NCBI GenBank assembly: GCA_029260575.1
Contig: JAJDDB010000004.1
Coordinates: 372,001-436,000 of the forward strand
Reading direction: 5' to 3'
DNA length: 64,000 nt
Source of the DNA: Phycisphaerales bacterium
GTDB taxonomy: Bacteria; Planctomycetota; Phycisphaerae; Phycisphaerales; SM1A02
Shown: positions 32,253-41,611 of the stretch, piece after piece
How positions within the stretch are numbered: position 1 is the stretch's first letter
Layout of the letters: every line of letters starts with the position of its first letter
Notes under the pieces: model-generated
Told to the model about the DNA's origin: nothing
Databases searched by the model: none
Seen by the model: only the letters and a program-made list of their open reading frames with translations
Position numbers and translations under genes: made by a program

Positions 32253-33269
32253 ATGAGGTCGAATATGGCGCTGAAACCACAACGCAGCGAATTCCTGGGA
32301 GCACGGCCCAAGCGGACGTTACTGCTGGCGGCGGTGATCGCTGTGCTTTCGGTCGCGGTGTACGCAGGGCTGCATGTATTTGTGCCGGGATTCAGCGATC
32401 TCACGCGCGCGGGGATTGCAGAATTGGCGGGCACGAGAAATCAGCCCGTGCCGGTCCCGCCGGGCGGACGCGTTCGTGAAGTTGACGGCAGACGAATCCT
32501 CTGGGCTGGACCCGAACTCGGGCAGGAATTTGATATCACAGAGTTTCGAATTGATGCGGACGGCTTGCATTACGGTATTGGAAGGGAGAGTTTTCGCGCG
32601 CTCATTGCCCCTAAGTTTGTGTCTGTTGCGGATGCGGAGCAGTGGGAATACTTCGGTGATCAGGCCGGCGTGTTGACCGTTTCGATCAACGGTGAGATCA
32701 AGATCTATCCGCTGTTCATTTTGCGCGCCCATGAAGTGGTCAACGATACGGTCGGCGGGCAGCCGATCTTTGCCGCGTACTGCGTTCTTGCGGAATTGGC
32801 AGCGGCGTATGACCGCCGGCTTGATGAAACGCATACGCTGACGTTTGCTGTCAGCGGGTATACCTACGCTGATGCGGATGTGTGGGGCGGTGAAGATGCG
32901 TTTGTCTTATGGGATCGGGAGACGGAGAGTTTATGGTGGCCGCCGATCGGCAAGGCGGTTTCGGGTTCGCTGATTGATGTGCCGATGCGACTCGTCGATG
33001 AACAGCAGTGGGCACAGATGACGTGGGGCGAAGCGCGCACGCAATTCCCGGATGCTCTGGTGCTTGATCGCGGTCAGTCGATGGATGCGCCGACGAGCTG
33101 GCCGTCGCTTGATGCAACAGCCCTTAGTCTGTTGCGCGTCTCGGAAGATGATCTGCCTGCACAGGATGCGATCGCGCCGTATTGGGGCGACAACAGGTCG
33201 CTCGAAGCAGCAGGACATTCAGCGACGACGCAGCCATCGACACAACCTGCATCGCAATCCGCCGGGTGA
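32253..33269 (+). CDS. DUF3179 domain protein with N-terminal membrane anchor
   Basis: A 338-residue protein with one N-terminal transmembrane segment (about residues 22-44) and a DUF3179 domain: VSINGEIKIYPLFILRAHEVVND, TLTFAVSGYTYADADVW and DRETESLWW. Family members usually have YCPLCGSA after the VND segment; here it reads AAYCVLAELAAAYDRR, keeping one Cys and losing the second. The tail is Gln/Ser/Thr-rich. ATG 32253 or ATG 32265 could be the start. The role of DUF3179 is not known. The 242 bases upstream, divergent from the transferase gene, hold no recognisable signal. Confidence 0.85.
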   Translation: MRSNMALKPQRSEFLGARPKRTLLLAAVIAVLSVAVYAGLHVFVPGFSDLTRAGIAELAGTRNQPVPVPPGGRVREVDGRRILWAGPELGQEFDITEFRIDADGLHYGIGRESFRALIAPKFVSVADAEQWEYFGDQAGVLTVSINGEIKIYPLFILRAHEVVNDTVGGQPIFAAYCVLAELAAAYDRRLDETHTLTFAVSGYTYADADVWGGEDAFVLWDRETESLWWPPIGKAVSGSLIDVPMRLVDEQQWAQMTWGEARTQFPDALVLDRGQSMDAPTSWPSLDATALSLLRVSEDDLPAQDAIAPYWGDNRSLEAAGHSATTQPSTQPASQSAG

Positions 33270-33291
33270 TGTTTGCAGTGCAGCAGCGCAG

Positions 33292-33687
33292 TTACTCTGA
33301 CAACGGCGATGATTCGGTTACCGCGGCTGTGCGCGAGCGCGATGTCGCCCGGAGTTTTTCCGCTTCAGCCCGCCACAGGTCAGCGAGCTTCGGATCGCCC
33401 AGACGATCGGCACTGCGGGCGCGATCATCGAGGCGGCGGGCAGCCCGTTCGAGATCGTCGATCGGTTGTTCAAATTTGAACAGTGTGTTCAGAAGAGATG
33501 CAGTCGCTTGAGAGGTAGCATCAGTTGGAGCGGAGGACAGGTTGTGTGAACTGTTCACAGTCTGCGTGATCGCATTGATCTCGTGGTGTGCTTCGACGCG
33601 GGCGATGATGTATCCAATGACCACGCCGGAGGCGAGCGCAGCGACAAGATAACTGCGTGCCATGAGATGTCTGGTCAAGGGGTACAT
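33292..33687 (-). CDS. Small single-pass membrane protein, unknown
   Basis: 131 residues with one hydrophobic segment near the N-terminus (YLVAALASGVVIGYIIA), then a polar Ser/Thr/Asn-rich stretch and a basic/acidic helical tail (DDLERAARRLDDRARSADRL). A start at ATG 33663 is equally possible. It is convergent with the DUF3179 gene (22 bases apart) and downstream of the DUF1844 gene. I recognise no family. Confidence 0.6.
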   Translation of the reverse strand: MYPLTRHLMARSYLVAALASGVVIGYIIARVEAHHEINAITQTVNSSHNLSSAPTDATSQATASLLNTLFKFEQPIDDLERAARRLDDRARSADRLGDPKLADLWRAEAEKLRATSRSRTAAVTESSPLSE

Positions 33688-33755
33688 CGAATGGCTTATC
33701 GGCCGCAGATCGAGGCGACTTCAGTTGAATCGGGGCGGCAATTGATTTGCGCAAA

Positions 33756-34229
33756 TCAACTGGATTCCGGCGTTCGCAGATCGGGCGCAAGCGGGACGGC
33801 GGCAGCGGGGGCTTTGCCTTGCTCTGCCATTTGCTGAGCGAGCAATTGTGTAATCTGCACGTATCGTCCACGGAGTTCGACGACGATCTGATCGAGTTCC
33901 TTGGATTCCTCATCGGTGAGGTTGCCCTTGGTCTTTTCCTGAATGACGCCGAGCAGATCGATGTTGAATCGCGAGCCGTCGAGGTCGATCATGACCTTGC
34001 CGGATTCCTGTTCACCGAACATGCCCAGGCCCATCATTGCCTGGGATGCAAGCAAGCCGACAAGCCCGCGGAAGTCAGCCGGGGGAAGCTCGCCTGGTTT
34101 GGCCTGACCTTCGGGTTTGGTTTTCTCGCTCTTGGATTCCTGCTCGGCGAAGCGTTCTTTTTCAGCCTGTGCCTGTGCTTTCCAGTCAGAGTCGATGTGC
34201 AGTTTGGGCGTCTGGTCGTCTGCGGTCAT
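33756..34229 (-). CDS. DUF1844 protein
   Basis: 157 residues. A charged N-terminal half (KAQAQAEKERFAEQESKSEK) precedes the DUF1844 core: LPPADFRGLVGLLASQAMMGLGM, FNIDLLGVIQEKTKGNLTDEE and VELRGRYVQIT. Proteins of this family are common in Planctomycetes and Acidobacteria and have no known role. ATG 34229 is chosen because the conserved LHIDSDWKAQAQAEKERF motif follows at once. It is divergent from the SurA-like lipoprotein gene, with 109 bases between the starts. Confidence 0.85.
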   Translation of the reverse strand: MTADDQTPKLHIDSDWKAQAQAEKERFAEQESKSEKTKPEGQAKPGELPPADFRGLVGLLASQAMMGLGMFGEQESGKVMIDLDGSRFNIDLLGVIQEKTKGNLTDEESKELDQIVVELRGRYVQITQLLAQQMAEQGKAPAAAVPLAPDLRTPESS

Positions 34230-34338
34230 GGCGTTGTCTGTTCCCTCAATGAGGTTTCGTCGGTGTTGAGCGGCAGTATAGGCGTAGAAATGGATACAAT
34301 CGGCGCGAACTGCCGATTGCTCACATGAAGGGCGCACG

Positions 34339-35601
34339 ATGAATCATTCCGGTCAGAATCTTAGGGGTCTCGTCATCGGTCTTGTGTGTGTGGCGGCGGT
34401 TGGCGGCTGCGCGAAACAGAACGCATGGCAGGATGTGAACGTCGGACGTGAAGTCGCGCTGGGTGAATTTGCCAGTGCGACACCGATGAATCGTACTCCT
34501 GAGTTGCCATCAAACCAGCCGGCCATGAATGTCGATGTCGACGAAGCGGACGATGCGCAGTCCGACGCACCGCCGGTGACGATCGTGGAAGCATCACCTG
34601 ATGATGATCAAACATCGTCAGCTGCGCAGGAGCCGATCGAAGCGGGCGAGCAGGTTGTCGTGGACAGTTTGATCGGCCAAGTCAATGGCCGGCCGATCTT
34701 TGCGGATGAATTCTTCGAGCCGATCGAAGCGCAGTTGACCGCAGCAAGTCAGCGCCTGAACAAGGGGCAGTTCAACCAGGAAGCGCTGCGCATTGTGACG
34801 GGCCATCTGGAAGAGGTGGTTCTGAACGAGTTGTTTCTTGCCGAAGCGGAAGCGAGTCTTTCCTCAGAAGAACGCAAGGGCATCTTCGGTTTTATGCGCT
34901 ATCTTCAGGAACGCACTCTCAGCGAAGCGGGCGGCATCGAACAGGAAGCTCGCAAGCGGCTTGCGCTTCAGGATCTGACGCTGGAGCAATATCTGGAACT
35001 GGAGAAGAACCGGGCGCTCATTCAGAAGCTGATTATGGAAAAGATTCGACCGCGCGTGATAGTGTCGTGGCGAGACATCGAGCGCGAATACGAACGGCGC
35101 ATTGAAGAGTTTAATCCGCCAGCTCAGGTGACGCTGTTACGCATTCGATTGAACAGTGAATCTGATGCAACGCGTATTGAAGAGGTAAAGACACGACTGT
35201 TGCAAGGCGATCCTTTCGAAGATATTGCGACGGATATTGGCGACGTGGACGGCGGGCGATGGCGGACCATTCAGATGGGCGGCGCGGAGACCGATGAGGT
35301 CGCGCTGAGCAGCGAGTTCATTGATCGGCTGGGTGAGATCAAGGTTGGCACCACGACGGAGCCGTTTGAACTTAGTTCGTCAACCTGGTGGCTGCACGTT
35401 GCGGAAGTGGATCAACCGCCGGCCCGGAGTATTTATGACCCCGGCGTACAACGAATGCTCTCGGATCATCTGCATTCAGTGCGGTTCAATGAAGAGTTCA
35501 TGCACTATCGATCGAAACTGTTCCAGCGCGGCATCTTCGATGAGCTGAATGAGATGCGCGATCGATTGATGGCAGTGGCGATCCTGCGGTACGGACCGTA
35601 A
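34339..35601 (+). CDS. SurA/parvulin-like periplasmic foldase lipoprotein
   Basis: A 420-residue lipoprotein precursor with a signal peptide and lipobox VGGC, then an acidic linker of about 80 residues. A SurA-N-like helical region follows (IGQVNGRPIFADEFFEPIEAQL to about residue 245). Next is a parvulin-like domain, QVTLLRIRL..., GDPFEDIATDIGDVDGGRW and LGEIKVGTTTEPFEL. The rotamase domain is weak at the sequence level and may be inactive. A role in outer-membrane or surface protein folding is inferred from the domain order. The transcript probably continues past a cluster of GCCAAACA repeats into yraN. Confidence 0.83.
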   Translation: MNHSGQNLRGLVIGLVCVAAVGGCAKQNAWQDVNVGREVALGEFASATPMNRTPELPSNQPAMNVDVDEADDAQSDAPPVTIVEASPDDDQTSSAAQEPIEAGEQVVVDSLIGQVNGRPIFADEFFEPIEAQLTAASQRLNKGQFNQEALRIVTGHLEEVVLNELFLAEAEASLSSEERKGIFGFMRYLQERTLSEAGGIEQEARKRLALQDLTLEQYLELEKNRALIQKLIMEKIRPRVIVSWRDIEREYERRIEEFNPPAQVTLLRIRLNSESDATRIEEVKTRLLQGDPFEDIATDIGDVDGGRWRTIQMGGAETDEVALSSEFIDRLGEIKVGTTTEPFELSSSTWWLHVAEVDQPPARSIYDPGVQRMLSDHLHSVRFNEEFMHYRSKLFQRGIFDELNEMRDRLMAVAILRYGP

Positions 35602-35604
35602 GAC

Positions 35605-35639
35605 AAGCCAAACATACTAGAAAGCCAAACAGCCAAACA
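35605..35639 (+). repeat. GCCAAACA-type short repeat cluster, copy 2
   Basis: AAGCCAAACA (35605-35614), AAGCCAAACA (35622-35631) and AGCCAAACA (35631-35639) follow the SurA-like gene stop at once. The spacing TACTAGA between units is close to that of the cluster at 8552 (GTTAGAAAA, read on the minus strand), so the two are probably copies of one element. Confidence 0.6.
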
Positions 35640-35690
35640 CGCGACTCAAATTCGCACTTTATTGGTGCGCCAAGTGGGTATTGTGTGTGG

Positions 35691-36119
35691 ATGGCTTGGT
35701 GGGATGTATTTCGACGTGGCGCGGGAGCGGAGGATTCCGGTGATTCCGGAGGTGGCGGGAGTTTGCTTGGTCGGCGGGGCGAGAAATATGCTGCCAAGTG
35801 GTTGCAGAAGCGCGGCTATCGACTGTTGGAGCGCAATCGCACCGTCGGGCGTGATGAGGCGGACCTGATCATGCTTTCTCCGGATGACCGCACGCTTGTC
35901 ATCGTGGAAGTGAAGACACGTCGAACAGCCCAGCCGCCGCCGGAAGCGAACATCAACGCAGACAAGCGCCGGAATCTGTCGCGGTTGGCAGCGCGACTGA
36001 CGCGCAGGGGCAGGTATGCTGGGTATGCCGTGCGGTTTGATGTTGTGACGATCATCTGGCCGGAGGGCGGCGAACCTGAACTGAAGCACTACGAACATGC
36101 ATTCGAGGCATCGTTCTAG
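35691..36119 (+). CDS. UPF0102 YraN-family protein
   Basis: 142 residues with the nuclease-like YraN core: LGRRGEKYAAKWLQKRGYRLLERN, DEADLIML and VIVEVKTRR, in the order E..., D..., ExK of restriction-endonuclease-fold enzymes. The N-terminal 28 residues are Gly/Ser-rich. ATG 35691 is preferred over GTG 35685. The family is nearly universal; a role in DNA processing is suspected but unproven. It ends 15 bases before the convergent SAF-domain oxidoreductase gene. Confidence 0.9.
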   Translation: MAWWDVFRRGAGAEDSGDSGGGGSLLGRRGEKYAAKWLQKRGYRLLERNRTVGRDEADLIMLSPDDRTLVIVEVKTRRTAQPPPEANINADKRRNLSRLAARLTRRGRYAGYAVRFDVVTIIWPEGGEPELKHYEHAFEASF

Positions 36120-36134
36120 GCTGGATGCACTGCC

Positions 36135-37451
36135 TCAGACTCGTGCAGGACGTTTGGACGTGCGCTTCGCCGGTGCGGATTCATGGGGCTGGTTCTGTTC
36201 GGTGCGGAGTTGCGCGAGCAGTGTGCTGTCGTCGTACTCCACGCTGGACAGCGCGATCGCATCGCCCTTGCGAACCGGCGCGGTGATCCGCACGTTTTCC
36301 GTCATGCCGATTGGTAGCAGGCCGCGGCAGTTTTCATAGTTGTCGATTTCGCCGTAACACGTGAAACCGCCGATGCCATCAAGCGTCTCGCCGGGTTGCA
36401 GATCACGCTTGGCAACGGCAACGACATCCGTCACCGTGACCGGCAGCGGCGCAATTGTCGGTTCGTGATCGAGCACAGCTTCGGCGATCGTGATCGGTGT
36501 TTCAAAGTGACAGAGGTGGTACCCGCGGTAGAACAGATAGTTCGGGCCGGACCCCATCTTCAGGTACTGCATGAGCGGCTGCACGAAAGTCGGATCGTCA
36601 CCACGGCCGATGACAAAGACGCCGCCTGCGAAATCGCCGCCAAGCGTGTAATCGACAACGCCGGTGTGTTCGATTGCCGCGATGCAATCGGCGAGCGCGT
36701 GTTCGAGATCAGTCTTAACGCCGCGCATGCCGCGCACCTCCGGCACGAGTCCGGTGGCGTTTGCGAGAACAGCGTTCTCGATATTCATTTTCGTGCCGTC
36801 GGTAAAGGCAGTGGTCATCGGCAGTGATGTGTTCTGTTTCTCAGCCCACGGGCGAATCGTTTCCGGTGTGGCGTTCGTGTCCATGAAGCCCTTGCAGTTG
36901 AACGCTGCGACGACGTCCAGTCCGATCCCCTGAACGTAGTTGTGCAACCGTTTCAGCACACCGGGCTGATCACCATCGGAGTTGCTGTAGACAACGCCGC
37001 CTTGATCGGCACGGCGGCGGAGCGCACACCCGACAGTCGCATCTGTTTCCGCGTTCATCATGATGACGTGGCTGTTATTTTCGATGGCGTTGAGCGCAAC
37101 ACGCGCGCCGTACTCGACAGCGCCGGTGACTTCGACGACCGCATCAAGCTGTGGCAATGCAGCGAGCGCATCGACATTGGATGTGACGGCCGGCCGGGCG
37201 CTCTTGAGAGCTTCGGCGAGGACAATTGCATCATCGCTGACAACAATGTCGCTGGGGGAATATCCGAGCAGCGTATAGGTTTTGACAGCGCGTTCGATTG
37301 TTCTGTTGACGATCAGCGAGGCGCGCATGTTCGGCGTGAGTTCGATCTGCCGAACCATGCCACGACCGATGAGGCCGGCGCCGGTGACAGCAACCTGTAT
37401 CGGCGGGTTGTTGTCGGCTTCACGCCGTTGGAGTCTTGTGAAAATTGTCAT
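36135..37451 (-). CDS. NAD(P)-binding oxidoreductase with C-terminal SAF domain
   Basis: 438 residues. A Rossmann start (VAVTGAGLIGRGMV), a homoserine-dehydrogenase-like second half with EVTGAVEYGARVAL and VYSNSDGDQPGVL, and a C-terminal SAF-like domain (AVAKRDLQPGETLDGIGGF). Proteins of this build are known from genome annotation as NAD(P)-dependent oxidoreductases with SAF domains; I know no established reaction. It lies 21 bases downstream of rfbD on the same strand, so it may act in nucleotide-sugar or sugar-acid metabolism for the envelope. That is inference from context only. Confidence 0.82.
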   Translation of the reverse strand: MTIFTRLQRREADNNPPIQVAVTGAGLIGRGMVRQIELTPNMRASLIVNRTIERAVKTYTLLGYSPSDIVVSDDAIVLAEALKSARPAVTSNVDALAALPQLDAVVEVTGAVEYGARVALNAIENNSHVIMMNAETDATVGCALRRRADQGGVVYSNSDGDQPGVLKRLHNYVQGIGLDVVAAFNCKGFMDTNATPETIRPWAEKQNTSLPMTTAFTDGTKMNIENAVLANATGLVPEVRGMRGVKTDLEHALADCIAAIEHTGVVDYTLGGDFAGGVFVIGRGDDPTFVQPLMQYLKMGSGPNYLFYRGYHLCHFETPITIAEAVLDHEPTIAPLPVTVTDVVAVAKRDLQPGETLDGIGGFTCYGEIDNYENCRGLLPIGMTENVRITAPVRKGDAIALSSVEYDDSTLLAQLRTEQNQPHESAPAKRTSKRPARV

Positions 37452-37472
37452 AGCGCGTGTCGTCCTTGGGCA

Positions 37473-38393
37473 TTAACTGGTTGTCGAGCCGGCTGGTGAT
37501 GGTTCGTTTGCTTTTCGATAGTCGACCATGATCTGCTGCAGGGCAGTGTCCCAGTCCGTGAATTCGAGACCGAATGCAGTCACAGCAGTCTCACAGTTCA
37601 GCACCGATTGCTTTGGGCGCTTGGCCGGCGTGGGGTATTCTGACGTGGGGATGCCGACGACATCAACGGGCTTTGGCAGGTCTGCCAACTCAATAATCCT
37701 GCGGGCAAAACCGCACCAGCTTGTCTTGCCGGAGCAGGCCAGGTGGTAGATTCCCGCTTTGCCGGAGAATGTTGATCGGCCGTTGGTGATGTTGAACGAG
37801 CGTTCGATGATCTGCGCCGTCCACGCAGCAACGAGCGTGCATGTTGTCGGGCTGCCGACCTGATCATCAACAACGCGAAGTTGATCACGCTGGCTTGCCT
37901 GTTCAAGGATAGCGAGCAGGAAGTTGCGTCGACGCAAGCCGTACATCCAACTCAAGCGCAGCACGAGTGATTCATTGTTTGCGTCAAGGACGTTCTGCTC
38001 GCCACGCAGTTTTGAGTGTCCGTAGGCATTGATCGGAGCGGGGCAGTCTTCGGTGGTGTACGGCTCGGGCTTACTGCCGTCGAAGACATAATCTGTCGAG
38101 TAGTGGATGATTGCTGCGCCGCGCTGTCGGGCGAGATCAGCGAGCAAGCCGGGAGCGGTCGCGTTTATCTGGTGGGCACGAGTGGATTCAGATTCTGCTT
38201 TGTCAACAGCGGTGTAGCCGCTTGCGTTGATGACCAGATCAGGGCGCAGCTTGACCATGAACTTTTCGATGGAGGAGGGATCTGCGAGGTCAAGTTCTTC
38301 ACGGTTTGGCGTGATGATCGAGCCCACGCCAGCCAACGCGTGGCGCAACTCCCAGCCGATCTGTCCAGTTGATCCGGTGAGCAGAATCCGCAT
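37473..38393 (-). CDS. rfbD: dTDP-4-dehydrorhamnose reductase
   Basis: 306 residues of the short-chain dehydrogenase superfamily, RmlD type. ILLTGSTGQIGWEL binds NADPH, VINASGYTAVDKAE is typical of RfbD, and the active site STDYVFDG with downstream YGHSKLRGE gives Tyr and Lys. It makes dTDP-L-rhamnose for surface glycans. ATG 38393 has GGAG about 7 bases upstream; three upstream Met codons do not. rfbA, rfbB and rfbC are not in the window. It is followed by the SAF oxidoreductase in a likely two-gene operon. Confidence 0.92.
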   Translation of the reverse strand: MRILLTGSTGQIGWELRHALAGVGSIITPNREELDLADPSSIEKFMVKLRPDLVINASGYTAVDKAESESTRAHQINATAPGLLADLARQRGAAIIHYSTDYVFDGSKPEPYTTEDCPAPINAYGHSKLRGEQNVLDANNESLVLRLSWMYGLRRRNFLLAILEQASQRDQLRVVDDQVGSPTTCTLVAAWTAQIIERSFNITNGRSTFSGKAGIYHLACSGKTSWCGFARRIIELADLPKPVDVVGIPTSEYPTPAKRPKQSVLNCETAVTAFGLEFTDWDTALQQIMVDYRKANEPSPAGSTTS

Positions 38394-38956
38394 CAATCGC
38401 TCCATGTCTCGGTTCAGCACGATAGTCGCCTGCGATCAGATGCCGCCTTCTGAGATCGGCCTGTGCGGCGGCAAGCATGGCGTGAATGCCGAAATCTTAG
38501 CCTGTTCGCAAGAAAAACCGGCTGTTTTCGCGTGTCGAAGTGGTCATAACTCGCTGCAAGACAGTGCATTGGGGCGACGATGCGGCATACCGGGATAGAG
38601 GTTCGGCAGCGGGGTTGCGAAATGCGCCTGGGTCTCTAAGGTGCGACGCTTTATCGGACCGTGTTGAATTTTCGCCCAGTGATTCAGCCGACGCCAGGAG
38701 GCCAGGTAACCGATGCACACCAATTCGTTTGTGCTGGAAATCTAAGCACAGCGGGTCGGGGCCGACATGCACACGATCGCAGCATTACCCACTGCTGTGA
38801 ACCCGCATCGGCTGACGAAGAAGACCAATGATCCGAATTCACGCTCGCGGTCGATGAGGCATTCATGCCCACGGTTGCGGTGCATCAGCAGAAGCAGCGT
38901 GAATCAGGGCAGGATGGATCGACAGGTCGAATCGGCATGCATCGCCGGAGAATTTG
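38394..38956. other. Divergent 563-base intergenic region
   Basis: Between rfbD (minus) and the large secreted protein (plus). I see no convincing gene. There is a short hairpin TGTGCT/AGCACA at 38730-38750 and no T run. The region is long enough for two promoters and a 5' leader, but no clear -35/-10 pair or known riboswitch is visible. Confidence 0.5.
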
Positions 38957-41479
38957 ATGACTATGTTTTCGACCACAGGTTTATCGCAGTTTCGAGTGTT
39001 TCATACACTGCTCGCTGTTTTGTTTGCATTCAGTGCATTCAACGGCGCAGCCAACGGTTGGTCCAACCCGCAGCCGCAGATCACGATCAGCGACACGAAT
39101 GGCATGGCCCCGTTTGCTGTGCATGTCCATGCGGTGAACAGTTCACTTGGCGGCGGCACAGCGATCAGCGCACGATACGAATGGGAATTCGGTGATCCGA
39201 ACGGCAGGCACAATACGCTTGTCGGTTTCAATGCAGCGCACCTGTACGAACAGGCGGGCAGTTACACAATTACGCTGCGGATCACGAATACCAACGGCGA
39301 AGTCGCAGTTGCAACGCGAACGGTGCAAGTCCAGCCTGACACACGTCGGAAGCTGTATGTCGCGCCGTGGGGCAGCGATACCAACAGCGGCTTGAACGAG
39401 GATAATCCGTTTCGCACCGTTGAGAAGGCGTTCAACACACAGCAGAATGACACTGCAATTCTGATTCAACGCGGCGCGAGTTACGCTCTCAGTCACAATC
39501 ATTCGGTGGCGTTCAACAATGTGCGCATCGGCACGTGGGGCAGCGGCGGTCGCCCGAAGTTGAAGTGGGTTGGTTCACTCGGCTTTCATTCGATAATGAG
39601 CAGCACCGCCCAGGCCCGCGATGTCGTGATTCAGGACATTGTGTTCGCTTCGGACTGGCCTGCTGACTCCACACGCGACATCGTGGATGCAATTCGTCCC
39701 TCAGGTGAGGCAATAACGATAGATCACTGTCGGTTTCTTGATGTCTCGCTTGCGGTGAACACGAACAGTCGGCCGAACAAACTGCTGGTCATGGATTGCG
39801 AGACCGAGGAAATAGGCGCGTATTTCGTGTGGGGCGATGGCGACGATCATGTGTACGTCAATAATTCGGTTGCGGGATCGCACTTTGAACATTGCATTCG
39901 CCTGGCGCATCTTGACCGTGTTTTGATCACCGGCAATACACTTGCAAATGATGACAAGCGATCGATCTGGGCGACGCACGGCACGTACATCTATATCAGC
40001 AACAACGAGATTGACACCGGCCGTGTGACAATTGGACCGAATCCGTATGCGGGTCATACAACGTCGGGGCCGAAGTGGTCAGTCGTGGAAGGCAATGTTA
40101 TCGAAAAACTGACGGGCGGGACAACGCCCGTTGAAGTCTTTGCAGGTACATCACAGACAATGGTGCGCAACAATGTGATTCGAGCTGCGTACATTCCTGC
40201 AATTACGATTGCGGGGTATGACAGTTCGACGAACATGCGTCCGACGGATGTATTCATCTATAACAACACAGGCATCAACGAAACGTACATCGGCAGGTTC
40301 CTGTCGACCAGTGATGGTGCTGAGCGCATCAGTGTGCGGAACAACTTATTCTCGGCCACGAATCTGATCACAGGTGACAGCCGAACTGCAAACGTGTATG
40401 TCGATGACGATTCGCTTGCAAGTTTCACGGACATCGCCCGCAATGTCTGGGCGGAGCCGGCACAGTTCAACTGGGTTTCGGACGGGTATCACTACATCTG
40501 GCCGTTGTGGTCCAATGCACAGGGATATCAGAATCCCAACGAATGGGACAATTTCTCGGTCGTGAGCAAAGAGGCATATGCGCGGACGGTTCTGAACGGC
40601 AGTTTCGCGCCGCCGGAGAATTCTGTTGCAGCGATTCATTCACGGCCGGCTGCAGGTGTGCATGTGGATATGTACGGTCGCCGTCGCCCGGCAACCGGCA
40701 AGTGGTCTGCCGGTGCAGTGGAACTGAACAATGCAGATGATCCGGTGCCGGACCCAGACCCGGACCCAGATCCAGACCCCACTGGTGATCCGCTGGTTGT
40801 GTTTGCGGATGACTTTGAAACCAATGCAGGCTGGACAGTGAACAACCTCAACGTGAGTGATGGTCAGTGGGAACGCGGCGTGCCTGCCGGCGATGGATTC
40901 CGTGGCGATCCCACGTTTGACCATGACGGCTCCGGGACGTGCTGGCTGACGGGGAATCGGCCCGGCAATTCGGATGTGGATGGCGGCCCGACTATTCTGA
41001 CATCGCCAGTCATCGACTTGAGTGAAGGCAGCGATCCGTACGTCAGCTTTGCGCGGTGGATCTATTGTGATGATGGATCCGACGATCGGATTGTGACCGA
41101 GGTCAGCGCCAACGCGGGGGTGGACTGGGCTCAGCTGGAAATCGCCAGCAGCACCGGCGACTGGCGCCACAAGACGTATCGCATCAATGATGTTGTTGCC
41201 TCAACCAGTGCGTTTCAGATTCGCTTTGTCATAGGTGACACCGCAAACAACTCGGTGACGGAAGCTGCTATTGACAATCTGCTGATCAGATACACGTCGA
41301 CGGATGATCCGCCGGATGTGCCGGGGGATGTCAACGGCGACGGTGTGGTGGACAGCATTGATGTTATAGCGCTGCTGGGACAATGGGGACCGTGCTCCGG
41401 TTGCAGTGGTGATCTTGATGCCAATGATGTCGTCGATGTCTTTGACATGTTGATTCTGCTGATGGACTTCCTGGGCTGA
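38957..41479 (+). CDS. Large secreted beta-helix protein with PKD and dockerin domains
   Basis: 840 residues from ATG 38957 (GGAG 6 bases upstream). In order: a signal peptide; a PKD-like domain (ARYEWEFGDPNG, YEQAGSYTITLRI); a long right-handed beta-helix region (about 115-560) with repeated strand motifs such as VLITGNTLANDD, VVEGNVIEK and MVRNNVIRA, as in pectate-lyase-like folds; a linker of alternating Pro-Asp; a jelly-roll-like domain (FADDFETNAGWTVNN to NLLIRYT); and a C-terminal dockerin-like pair (GDVNGDGVVDSIDVIALLGQWG, DANDVVDVFDMLILL). A polysaccharide-binding or -cleaving surface protein is plausible; no catalytic residues can be assigned. Confidence 0.85.
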   Translation: MTMFSTTGLSQFRVFHTLLAVLFAFSAFNGAANGWSNPQPQITISDTNGMAPFAVHVHAVNSSLGGGTAISARYEWEFGDPNGRHNTLVGFNAAHLYEQAGSYTITLRITNTNGEVAVATRTVQVQPDTRRKLYVAPWGSDTNSGLNEDNPFRTVEKAFNTQQNDTAILIQRGASYALSHNHSVAFNNVRIGTWGSGGRPKLKWVGSLGFHSIMSSTAQARDVVIQDIVFASDWPADSTRDIVDAIRPSGEAITIDHCRFLDVSLAVNTNSRPNKLLVMDCETEEIGAYFVWGDGDDHVYVNNSVAGSHFEHCIRLAHLDRVLITGNTLANDDKRSIWATHGTYIYISNNEIDTGRVTIGPNPYAGHTTSGPKWSVVEGNVIEKLTGGTTPVEVFAGTSQTMVRNNVIRAAYIPAITIAGYDSSTNMRPTDVFIYNNTGINETYIGRFLSTSDGAERISVRNNLFSATNLITGDSRTANVYVDDDSLASFTDIARNVWAEPAQFNWVSDGYHYIWPLWSNAQGYQNPNEWDNFSVVSKEAYARTVLNGSFAPPENSVAAIHSRPAAGVHVDMYGRRRPATGKWSAGAVELNNADDPVPDPDPDPDPDPTGDPLVVFADDFETNAGWTVNNLNVSDGQWERGVPAGDGFRGDPTFDHDGSGTCWLTGNRPGNSDVDGGPTILTSPVIDLSEGSDPYVSFARWIYCDDGSDDRIVTEVSANAGVDWAQLEIASSTGDWRHKTYRINDVVASTSAFQIRFVIGDTANNSVTEAAIDNLLIRYTSTDDPPDVPGDVNGDGVVDSIDVIALLGQWGPCSGCSGDLDANDVVDVFDMLILLMDFLG

Positions 41480-41611
41480 TTCCCGGCGGGTCGTGGTCCG
41501 AAAACGTTCTGAGTGTGCAGTTTGCGAGCGAGTTCGTTGCAGCGCAGCCAAGCGCTGGTGTCTGTGTGCCGATGGTGTCTCCACGGGTTGATACGTCCGG
41601 GGTTGGATACG

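Noticed and set aside
38680-38760. Possible cyclic di-GMP riboswitch (strings like CCAGGAGGCCAGGTAACC)
   Set aside because: The order of conserved elements and the paired stems of GEMM RNAs could not be found; similarity is limited to a few bases.
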